Source: Rheum nobile | Taxonomy: Eukaryota > Streptophyta > Magnoliopsida > Caryophyllales > Polygonaceae | Reading direction: 5' to 3' | Length of the DNA stretch: 64,000 nucleotides | NCBI GenBank assembly: GCA_027886185.1 | Contig: WOAB01000127.1 | Location: forward strand, 2,294,001 to 2,358,000 | In this document: positions 54,933-64,000 of the stretch, in pieces | Layout: each line of letters begins with the position of its first letter | Position numbering within the stretch: position 1 is the first letter of the stretch | Program-made: the position numbers and the translations under genes | Notes under the pieces: generated by a model | Databases searched by the model: none | What the model was told of the DNA's origin: nothing | What the model saw: the letters and a program-made list of their open reading frames with translations, nothing else

Positions 54933-56610
54933 TGATAGGACCAACAACTACTGGCAAGCGTATGGGATCGGTTGTAGTATTTCAAGTATCTTTCCCACGA
55001 GGACTAAGTGGTATGAATTGTAACTATGACTAATAAGCTAAGCCGTAAAAAGGGATTTGGTTTGACTAATTAAAAAATAAGGAAACACAAATTACAAAAT
55101 ATGATTGTAAATCAATGGAGGAAAGCTTCTTGGACCAGGGATCTCCACAACAATGTATTGGTAAACATACAAGATATCTATCTAAAAATTGCATGAACCT
55201 GTTTGAAGGTAAGCTATATAAAGTATCTACTAACTCATGTTAGATGGTAATAAATGTGCCTAAATTCCAACTAACAATCGTTACAACGTAGAGCTAATCA
55301 AATCTAGACCCCTTGGGCACTTAGAATCTAGAAATAAACTGAATCAACATTAGCTGATGCGTTTCGCTAAGTCCAGATAAGATTATGATTTCAATGATAT
55401 CATAGAATTCCACAAGAGTCATTAGGTTATTGTCACATTAATAACGCTTAGGTTCAATTCCTAGTAATTTAATAAGAATAATATCATGTCGGTCTCGTAC
55501 CCTGTTTGAGTTATCTATTAAGGTTATATCTTGTCGGTATGAAACCTCATATAAATCTAAATAACTTTCATCAACTGCATTAAGAAATCTAGGATTGAAT
55601 ATATCAAAGTTTCAGGTTTCAATTCATACAAATATCATGCACAACCATAGAAATATCATACAGGGAATCAATCTCCAATTGTTGAGATCATACACATTGT
55701 TGAGATCACCCTAACCATAGAAATATGGAATTAGCCAGACAGGCTTGAAGAAACAATTAATAAATCACATGAACAATAGAGATCATTCAACTAGATTGAA
55801 AGAAGAAAATTATTGATCAAATCCAGGGAATCAATCTCCAATTGTCAAAAATCTTCAAAAGAACTCCACAAAGACTCTAGGGCTAGAAGGGCATTGTAGA
55901 AGGTAGAAGTTATGTATGAAAAATTCCCCTAGAAAAGTATATAAAATGTCTAAAATAGCATTAGGCTGAAGCCCATAAATCTAAAAAAAAAACACAGCGC
56001 ACAGTCCGTTACATGGTCCTGCAGTCACGTGCATGGACTGCTAACAGACTGTGCGATGTAATTGAGACAAGTGCACGGTTCATGCAGTTGAGTGAACAGA
56101 CCGCTTCATGGTTGTGTGGTATTACTGAGACAAATGCATGATCCGTGCACATGAGTGCACAAACTGCTGACAAACTGTGCACTCCCGAAATTGTGCATCT
56201 AGACGTATGTCTCAAAGTTGTGTGATTTTGACCCCCATCAAGCAGAATTTTGGACTCGAAGTAAACATTCAAAGTGTATTTCGTCGAGTAATCTTACCAA
56301 TTCCACTTCAATGACCCCAAAACGATAACCGTAGCTCCCGAACGAAGTGTTGCAAGATAGAGAAGTCAAAATGACAGTTTCAGTGCATAGCCCGGATTTC
56401 AGTGATGCTTTCGTATACCATTTTGGGGGTCAATGCTCTTAAAAACTAGCTTGTACATACTCAGAGTATATACCTTGACTCTTAAAATCTTCAACATTCA
56501 TCTTCTAGGCTCGAAGGATTTCCAAGGTGCCTGAAATCATGTAAAACTTGGGTGTAGGCATTTATAGTAGATTCGTAACAAATAGTACTAGAAAACGCCT
56601 AAGAAGTGCA
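54933..56610 (-). repeat. LTR of the relic element (outer border uncertain)
   Basis: The inner end is TGATAGGACC at 54933. The outer end near 56610 is a guess from similarity to the general layout. At 55998-56225 there is a cluster of decayed palindromes near TGCACGG-T-CCGTGCA. A TATA-like TATATAC (minus) lies at about 55931-55942. Confidence 0.5.
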
Positions 56611-57177
56611 TGAGATGACCCAATCCATACACAAATGCATGACCTCAGCATGTATAAAATGGATATGATCAATGAACGAGAGTTGGAATAGAAAAATTAA
56701 TGGAAGAGTTTGTGGATCACAAAGTTAACAAGGAAGACAATATTTATATAATAACTGCAAATAGCGGTTTTAGGATGGTGCTTGTTAAGCAACCGTTTTT
56801 ATAGAAACAATATCGAAAAATGACAAAACATGAAGCATATCATTATCTTGGGAATGGGACAAAAAATGGAACTTATCTCAAGATAATATGCAAGAAAAAA
56901 ATAGTTATTATGGAACCAAACATTGCTTAACAAATTTTAGTCATTATAATAGAGTATTGACCTGAGAAAGCATTATTATTGTGACTAATAGTCACCATAC
57001 TCTGACTTTGTTGACGTTGTGCATTTATTTAAACTATAAACTTTTGTGTCAAAAACATACCTGACATTGTCCATAAGCACGAAAATGATATATATAGAAA
57101 TAAGTTTCCCTTTTTACAAGGAACTTATGTTATTAGGGTACAAATTGACAGAGGCCAGAGGAACTCATGTCCTTAGG
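56611..57177. other. Intergenic stretch with dispersed direct repeats
   Basis: Blocks at 56757-56970 (TTTTAGTCATTATAATAGAG) and 56995-57115 (ACTCTGACTTTGTTGACG) recur in the same orientation but reversed order at 58610-58755 and 58470-58610. No ORF supported. Confidence 0.55.
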
Positions 57178-57693
57178 TTATAAACCTAAATAAAATCGGC
57201 GAAGGGCAAAGTTATCCATGTCCCAAAGCCGATAAGACAATTCTTTGATATATGGGGTCAAAAGTTTGGTACGAAACCTCTTGAAACTTTCGTTGATCTA
57301 CAAAAAAAAGACAACAAAAATCAGTAGAAGGCCTGCAATTTCTATATATCATCTAATACCAGAGGTAAATCTACTCACCATGATTTTGGTATCCCACCAT
57401 TCATTAGTTGCGCTAATGGCGCCACTAATGGGGTCATAGTGAACATTGTCAAGCGATTCAAGGGGCTTCCAAATTTTGAGATTCTCGAACAAGCATTTAT
57501 ATTTGCATTTTACAGACAACAACTGAAAACTTATGACACTGGCAATACCAAAACGATCTTCTATGACATTCAAATGGATAGTGATATATGGACCCACTTG
57601 TTCTTGATATTCGAAGCATACTTCAAGCAAAGCGAGTGAGTCAGCATATGTCCAAGAAGCATCCACAATCATGTATGTAGTAGGTTTTTTGGG
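57178..57693 (-). CDS. Myb/SANT-like domain gene, two exons
   Basis: Exon 1 is 57379-57693 and exon 2 is 57178-57297. The intron starts GTGAGTAG and ends in a T-rich tract plus TAG; exon 1 is itself preceded by GTTAAGCAG, so an upstream exon may exist. Starting at Met 57672 the protein would have about 137 residues. It shows the Myb/SANT-like pattern: SWTYADSLALLEVC, a CKYKCLFENLKIWKPLES helix, a GAISATNEWWDTKIM segment and then FKRFRTKLL after the splice. Such domains occur in Harbinger transposon partner proteins and in host LIMYB-like proteins; which applies here is undecided. Confidence 0.6.
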
Positions 57694-58250
57694 CTGCTTA
57701 ACAATATAAACAGAGTTTGCTTAATAATATCATATTATTTTTCAAATCAACCAACCAAAAGCATAAACCCAAGGATGGACATCAAATTACACCCCAAAAT
57801 CAACAAACCTAAAGCATCAAGCCAAGACTTCACAAAATGAGCCATCTAACGGTAAGAAATCAAAGCAAAGGCATCCACAACACAAAACCAACAACCACAA
57901 CACTAAAAAAAACAAAGAAAAAATTATAAGATCTGAATTTTACGTGAAAGACTTGTTCATTCAGCGCATGATAAAAAAACAAGCACTATACAAAACCAAC
58001 ATCAACCACATGCACACTCATTCAAGCCATATCTAAGTAAAAAAACTCAACCACACATAGTTGAAGTTCACACAAATCCTTATCTAACTAAATAATTACC
58101 TTCAATCGTAGTCAAAATCTGCTTCTCCATTGGCTTTCTAAAATTATCCTTCCAATTGCAGTCGGCTTCTCCATTGGTTACTCTAGGTGGTTGTGTGCTT
58201 CACATTCGTCCACTTTTGTGGATTAAATTCGATGACAAGGTCGCCTTATA

Positions 58251-58384
58251 TAACGGGTGGTTACGGTAATTTTCCCTTTTATATAAGTGGGTGGCTATAT
58301 GTGCATTTGTCCTTTCGTATAAGTGGGCGGCTATATATGCATTTTTCCTTTCTTATAAGTGGGTGGCTATGTGTGAATTTTGCA
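58251..58384 (+). repeat. 36-bp tandem repeat, about 4 units
   Basis: TATAAGTGGGTGGCTATATG followed by TGCATTTGTCCTTTCG. Open in one frame as ISGWLYVHLSFR repeats, but too short and isolated to call coding. Confidence 0.8.
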
Positions 58385-58769
58385 ATTTGCTAATGTGTGC
58401 ATTTGTAATATGTTCATGTTGCAATTTGTGACCTGACAAAATCGAAAACATCCCTGAGTATTAGTCATTAAACTCTGACTTTGTTTACATTGTGTATTTA
58501 TTCAAACTATAAACTACTGTGTCAAAAACCGACCTGAAATTGTCCACATGTTGCCTGGCTCTTTGTAACGAAATCTTATAGAAATAAGTGTTCCCTTTTT
58601 ACAACAAAATAGCGTTTATTAGATGATTGTTGTTACGCAACTGTTTTTATTGACACAATATCCAAAATAAAGAAGGCAATATTTTAGTCATTATGGAACC
58701 AAATCTTGCTTAATAAATTTTAGTCATTATAATAGAGTATTAACCTGACTGAGCATTTATATGTTATGA

Positions 58770-58835
58770 AAAAGTTAAAATACCGCTGAAAAAGTTAAAA
58801 CAGAGCTGAAAAAGTTAAAATAGATCTTAATATTC
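58770..58835 (+). repeat. Short repeat GCTGAAAAAGTTAAAA
   Basis: Three near copies in a row at about 58772-58830. No function inferred. Confidence 0.7.
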
Positions 58836-58860
58836 ATTTCACGGGGAGAAGCATTACAAA

Positions 58861-58896
58861 ATCATGGATTGTCCATGGTAGATGACAATCCATGAT
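58861..58896. other. Perfect 13-bp inverted repeat
   Basis: ATCATGGATTGTC (58861-58873) and its exact complement GACAATCCATGAT (58884-58896) around a 10-base loop. Confidence 0.85.
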
Positions 58897-59330
58897 GGGA
58901 ATTACCCCCTCTTCATACATCACAAACTAGAAAAAACACACATTTTTGCCTAAAAATTAGTAAATCTTTTGGCCGGCATGGAAGACAAGGCATTGGATGT
59001 TTCATCGAACAAGGCCATCACGAACCACGAACACCTTGATGTTAGTGACCTTCTTTCCTATATGATCCAAATCCGCCATGTCCTCCTCAGCCTGCAGCGG
59101 ATGTAGGTAGCAGAGGCAAGTTTCTAGAACTTGTTCAAAGAACGTGGATTGACACCCCTAGTAGTTCACCATGGCCCGGAGCCTCCCACCTAGAAATCAT
59201 ATGTCCATACGGTTTTTTGGGACCTTCCAAGCCTCGTTATACCACTGGTGTAAATGTGGGTGGTCAACAGGGCCATGTCTCTAGAGCTTAGGATCAAGAG
59301 GTCGTTCGTGTACACTTGAAGATGCACTTT
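58897..59330. other. Stretch without recognised gene
   Basis: Minus-strand reading gives fragments such as VQVYTNDLLILSS but with several stops and no recognisable family. Base composition is higher in GC than the neighbouring AT-rich DNA, which hints at a decayed coding sequence. Confidence 0.35.
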
Positions 59331-60175
59331 TGATGTGACCCTACCAGAGATGACGGCCACTGAGGAGGAAGAGGCCATGTCTGTTAGAAGTGAAGGGCCT
59401 GTCACCAGGGCTCGCGCCAAGGCTATCGCAAAGGCAACACAATCAATCATCGCGAGGATGATCGCAAGCCAAGGCGCTCCAGAGAACGCGCAAAGCCTCA
59501 TGATTCTCCTCACCAATGAAGAACGCGTTCTCCAAGACTGAGCTCAAGAGGACAACCCATCAACGCGTTCTTTCTATTATTTTGAGACATTTATAGCACT
59601 TTCTTATTTCAGTACTTTCCTTTTATAGCGTTCTTTCTATTTTTGGACGCGTGCCCATAATTGCATTATGGGCTAGTCCATTAGGGCTTCCTCGGCCCAT
59701 CTAGGGGCCGATTGCTTGTCTATTTAAGACGCTCTTAACCTATGTAATTAGGTTACGCATAATTTAATCCTAAACGTTGTTGAGAGCTACGCGCCTCCTC
59801 TTAGGGTTTGCGTCACCGGAAACCTACTCCTCTTTCTCCCCTTTCTCCTCCGCGCCGACGCTACGGCAAACCTAGATCGACTCCATCGTCGATCATATCC
59901 TTAGCCATCTCTTTGGCCTTCACTCGATCTCTTTCGAGTCCCAAAACACACAGCCATCACTTGGCTTGTACTCGATCTCTTCGAGTCCATCACTCCTCGA
60001 GTCCTCTCGAGCCCATCCGCAGCCGACGCTACGGCAGATACCACCACCACCATCAACGCGCTACTCCGCTTCCTCCACTGTCAAGTCCCTTGAAACGCTA
60101 CCTTCAGCGACCTACTACAAGACGGGATCCTCCTCTCACGACACTCGTGACCTTCATCGTCTAAGGGACGCATCA
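59331..60175 (+). repeat. 5' LTR of CRM-like element
   Basis: 845 bp. Inverted ends TGATG/CATCA. TATA-like TATTTAAG at 59721-59728, with GCGTTCTTTCTATT repeated at 59565 and 59627 upstream of it. CGCG words are frequent (AACGCGTTCT at 59521 and 59561). Confidence 0.75.
59335..59541 (+). pseudogene. pol C-terminal tail encoded inside the LTR
   Basis: Starts four bases into the LTR and ends with TGA at 59539. Encodes an acidic stretch, EATEEEE-like, then GPVTRARAKAIAKATQ and a helical end. GPxTRARAK is common at the C-terminus of gypsy pol proteins. In the 5' LTR this is only the duplicate of the coding end expected in the 3' LTR, and it has no own promoter upstream. Confidence 0.6.
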
Positions 60176-60176
60176 A

Positions 60177-60190
60177 TAGGCATCAGAGCC
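60177..60190 (+). other. Primer binding site of CRM-like element
   Basis: AGGCATCAGAGCC two bases after the LTR, close to the TGGTATCAGAGC of initiator tRNA-Met. Confidence 0.75.
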
Positions 60191-61016
60191 AAAGGTCTTG
60201 TAAGTCGCTTCTTGCCTCTTATTTCACGAATTTTTTTTTCCTCCCCATCATAACGCTTCCGCCATAATCAAAAAAAAAAAATCTTGCGCAAATTTGCATG
60301 TCCTAATCGGTTCCTCAAGATACGCTCTTGCCGATTTTACATAAATACCCTCGCGAGATTTTAGAGATTGCATACTCAAGATTTGCTGAGATTTACTTGC
60401 CAAATTTGTTGCTTATCGTGTGATTTGATTGCTTGCATATCTTGCTTGATCTTCTTTCATAACCACCAAATCTCAACGAATCTTCTCTCTCTCCTATCAT
60501 CGCGATCTTCGGTGATTTCTTTCTCACATTAAGTCACTTAGCCGATTTAATTTTTTTCCTAATTTGAAAACAAATCCGAATCAAATCACAAAGATTTCGG
60601 AAATCCAAATTCAAATTTCAAAAGTCAAGTCGCATTAAAAAAACAAAAAGCCATCGACTTCAAAAAAAAAGAAAAAAAGAAGTTTTAAGACGCAAAGCCA
60701 AAATAAGGTAATCGTCTTCCCTCACTTCGGCTAGGCTCATTTCTTTATCCCTCCGTGTCTAGGTTCATGCTAGAAGGTCTTGTCTTGTGTGTCGAGTGAT
60801 TGATCGCGTTGTAATCAAGAAATCTGACGCGTTGTTTCTGCTTATTTCTTGCTTGCTTCTCTCTCTTATCTCGCTTGACCTGAACCGCCCTCACGGCTAC
60901 ATAGCCTTACCTTCTTCGTGAACTTTGTTGGTTAGTTGTGCTTGCTTGTCCTTGGTTGTGTTGTTTGTTTCTTGTGCTCCTTTACTTTGATGACTGGTCA
61001 CATTGTGATAGGAACC
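60191..61016 (+). other. Leader of CRM-like element
   Basis: About 825 bp, AT-rich, no gene supported. Short A-runs and CT-rich tracts only. Confidence 0.65.
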
Positions 61017-64000
61017 ATGATCGCGCCAACCGATGGATCTGGAAATGGAGACGGCGCGCTAGACAACCCATCCAACGCAGACCTTCAACAACAACAAGAT
61101 CCTAACCAACAAGCACATCCCCCCTTGGAACTCACGGCTGAGCAGCGACAAATCCAGGAACTGCTTCGCCGCGTTGCCGAGTTGGAAAGCGACCGCGTCG
61201 CCAACTAGACTAGACCAGTAGAGCTCATGCAACACCAGGCACCTAACCCTACAGTTGCAGGCCCAAGCACGGCTCGCCTCGACAAAGGCAAGGGCATCAT
61301 GCCCTCAACCTCGCAGCAACAACCCAAACTCAATCGCATCCAATCTGTGATTGAGAGTCGCCAGGGTTACGCGTCCCCTCGAGACCAACGCGCTGATGAG
61401 ACAGCCCCACATGGCTATTATGCCGAGGACGAGGAGGAACGCGATGAAAGAGGTAATTTTAATGACCAGTATGTTTTTGATGACAGGTTTGTCGCGGACA
61501 AATCAGCGCGTGGTAAGCAACACTCACATGGGATCCTTGTGACGAAGGACAAGTTAGCGCGTCAATCTCATCGTAGCCAGCGAGGATATGGCAAAGGCCA
61601 CAAAGCAGTCCACGCGACTCCCATCCCTTTCCAGGTGGAAGATTTCTTGGGGCACCAGAGCGCGCGGACACCGCACTATGGTTCAGACGGCTACTATTCC
61701 TCCACTCCCCTCAACCAAGATGAATACGACGAGTTTGACGACGAGGACATGAAAGACTCTGGCATGATTAACCCAGGCAATTTCCATCCTCCACTGGGTG
61801 ACCCCGCTGAACTCCAGGATCACCCCGACGGCTATATTTCGGCCCCAATGCTACCTCCACAGCGCGCTGTTGGCTATGCGAGGCACGACATGCCTCACGA
61901 CTACCGCCAGAACGCGCAGGCTCAGGGCCAGCGCCAGCAAGACGCCCAGTTCCGAGATCCTCTAGCCCAGATGGCCAACCCTGGCCACCCAGAAGGGCGT
62001 CGCCGCCAGCTTGGACACCAAGCGCCATACCCTGGACACGGCCATGCCTATGGTCACAATGATGAGCGGCCCCAACGCGCCGCGCAGGCTGCCCCAGCAG
62101 CACCTCAAAGGACTTTTCGCCACGAATTCAAGGTAAAAATTGAATTTTTTCTTGGTGAATACAACCCAGCTCTTTTTCTTGAATGGTTACAGGCAACTGA
62201 GTACACCTTGAGGTCCTGTCAAATCCCGATGCATGAGTGGGTAGCTGCCGCGACGATTAATTTTCGGGGATCAGCGCGTACATGGTGGCAGCGTCTGGTC
62301 GATGATCGCGTTCGCAGGAATTTCATTCCAATCACCGAGTGGCACCAGCTCAAGTTTATCATGACACAGAAGTACGTGCCCACTGACTACAGAAACCAGA
62401 TGAGGTTGGATATCGCAATGGCCAGACAACAAGGCAACGAGAGTCCCTTGGAGTATTTTTCCCGTCTGGAAGACATGTATCACAAGGCCTCCATCTCAGT
62501 CACCCCAGCATCGTTGCGGACCAAGTTTCTAAGTGGTCTACACGTGGGCCTCCGCGACCAGCTCGAGGTGCTCCCCATCACCAACTTGACCCAATTGCAG
62601 CACGCGGCCATGCAGTTGCACAAACAACACCTCCGTAAGCGGCAAGGGTCATACTCTACTTATGGCCAACAAAGGTACTCTCAAAACCCTAGTGCTTCTC
62701 CTTACTCTAATGTGCGTTCCAGTGCTGCAGGGAACAACGCACAGAACCAGGGCCGTCAACCAAAGGCTACGGCGCCTAATTCTTCTACCAAGAGCCACCC
62801 AGTGCAGAAACCTGCTTCAGAAGGACCAGCGCGTCCCTCCCAGATGGAGTGTTACAAGTGTGGTGGCCGGGGCCATTATCAAAGGGATTGCCCCAACGCC
62901 AAACGCGTTCTTTTCTCCGCGATGACCACTGGATACGAGACGGTAGACGACGATGAGGAGACCGCGTTAGCCACCATCGAGGAACGCGATGAAGCTGAAG
63001 AGGAAGAATACACTTGCGAGGCAACTGGCCTCCATGCTGGAACCCCTTTAAGCCTTGTCACAAGGCGAATACTGACCGTTAAGGAGGCCACACTTGAAGA
63101 TCAACGAGAGAACCTTTTCCACACAAGGTGTCTCATCAAAACTGCCTCCCTTAGTGTCATCATCGACGGTGGGAGCTGCTGCAACATCATAAATGAGAAG
63201 GTCGTCAAGCATTTCAACTTGGAGACGACACCACACCCACAGCCCTACGGTCTCTAGTGGATTAGCTCCACTTCAGGTAACACTGTCTCACGACAGTGTC
63301 TCATCCCATTTTCAATTGGAGCTTATAGTGACACGATTTTATGTGATGTGATTGCTATGGACGCCACCCATCTCTTACTTGGGCGTCCTTGGCAATTCGA
63401 TCATCGCGTGCTTCACGACGGGTACCTAAACACTTATGTGTTTACTTATAACGGGAAGCGCGTGACCCTCTTACCCATGTCTCCTCATGAGATTTTGCAG
63501 GATCAGGTTGAGCGCGATAGGCAGAAAGCCATTGAATTGGCCACGGCACAAGCTCAAGCACAGAGGAAAGCAACGCAACAACGCGTTGATCCAAACCCTG
63601 GAGATTCTGCTTTCACACCAAGTGCAGTGTTCAAGAAGGCTAGCAACACACCAAGTGACGCGCCCACATCAACGCGTTCCCCTAACGCTACGACGTTGCA
63701 AGGACGCTGCGAACCGCATTTGCTTCTGGCCAGGCCTAGTGATTTGACACCGGCACTGAAGGGAAACAAACCATGTTTCCTCCTGGTACCCACCATTGCA
63801 GTGGAGGACAACGCGGAGACGAGCTTACCTCCATCAATTACCGCGTTGTTGCTTGAATTCGCTGATGTCATGCCGGAAGAATTGCCACAAGGATTACCCC
63901 CAGTGCGTGGCATCGAGCATCAGATTGATCTCGTACCTGGCGCCTCCTTGCCAAACAGGGCCGCGTACAAGGCGGGTCCAGAGGAGACAAAAGAGCTCCA
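61017..64000 (+). pseudogene. gag-protease-pol of CRM-like element (runs off the window)
   Basis: One frame from MIAPTDGSGNGDG. A helix with LTAEQRQIQELLRRVAEL is followed by TAG at 61206. A low-complexity acidic/Gln-rich part leads to the gag core (GEYNPALFLEWLQATEYTL, ARTWWQRLVDDR), a CCHC knuckle CYKCGGRGHYQRDC (about 62851-62892) and a protease with SVIIDGGSCCNIINEK. TAG at 63255 stands where the family has Gln before WI/WL. The frame goes on with LLLGRPWQFDHRVLHDG and reaches the start of RT (PVRGIEHQIDLVPGASLP) at the window edge. Nearly intact and probably young. Confidence 0.88.

Larger units (their letters stand above)
59331..64000 (+). mobile_element. CRM-like Ty3/gypsy chromovirus (right end outside window)
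   Basis: 5' LTR 59331-60175 with TGATG and CATCA ends, primer site, long leader, then gag-protease-pol in one frame up to the window end (start of RT). Only two in-frame stops are seen. The pol-tail-like frame inside the LTR fits CRM elements, whose pol is known to extend into the 3' LTR. CRM assignment is an inference; Reina/Galadriel-type chromoviruses are alternatives. The possible 5-bp target copy on the left is ACTTT (59326-59330). Confidence 0.8.

Noticed and set aside
61459..62103. Long minus-strand frames opposite the CRM-like gag
   Set aside because: Shadows of the plus-strand gag frame, which has the zinc knuckle, protease and gag core.

Overview
This window looks like plant nuclear DNA, almost certainly pericentromeric or otherwise heterochromatic. 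It consists nearly entirely of transposable elements stacked inside one another. The families are Tekay-like Ty3/gypsy chromoviruses, Athila-type elements with the tRNA-Asp-type primer site, a CACTA (En/Spm) DNA transposon, a CRM-like chromovirus and a foldback MITE. I see no tRNA, rRNA, bacterial-type operon or CRISPR. The species cannot be named from the sequence; an angiosperm is the safe call.

Layout. 1-9865: Tekay-like copy A (minus strand; its 3' LTR is cut by the window edge), inserted in a CACTA transposon (9866-13581, minus). A 256-bp MITE sits in copy A's 5' LTR. 13582-41650: a small, apparently non-coding LTR element whose internal region is mostly a 54-bp minisatellite. Athila-A (16035-39989, plus, 5'-truncated) is inserted in that minisatellite. 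Tekay-like copy B (18190-37336, plus) is inserted in Athila-A. Athila-B1 (23505-31626, minus) is inserted in the protease region of copy B. This is a four-level nest, and the duplicated target sites give the order. 41880-53460: a roughly 1-kb two-part tandem repeat, interrupted by Athila-B2 (42080-50489, minus, perfect 5-bp target duplication). 53500-56610: an old Athila/Tat-like relic (minus). 57178-57693: a two-exon Myb/SANT-like gene or gene fragment (minus). 59331-64000: a nearly intact CRM-like chromovirus (plus), cut by the window end within early pol.

How the parts work together. The Tekay-like copies carry gag, protease, RT, RNase H, integrase and a chromodomain-like tail, plus an extra acidic ORF before gag whose N-terminus fits a myristoylation signal. 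The Athila-type elements carry gag and protease but no RT, RNase H or integrase. Athila-B adds a 412-aa ORF of unknown function, so these elements probably moved with enzymes from a related autonomous element. Nearly all coding regions are broken, and most stops that can be polarised are CAG to TAG changes, which suggests deamination of CHG-methylated cytosines.

The most interesting signals are structural. (1) Each LTR family carries its own GC-rich palindrome, clustered about 105-270 bp upstream of the TATA-like box; in both Athila families the same palindrome recurs in the gag-protease linker. (2) The Athila-type 3' region holds two 28-nt hairpins with covarying stems, an A4 bulge and a GAAA-type loop, bracketed by two polypurine tracts about 600 bp apart. 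(3) The pre-gag ORF of the Tekay-like elements.
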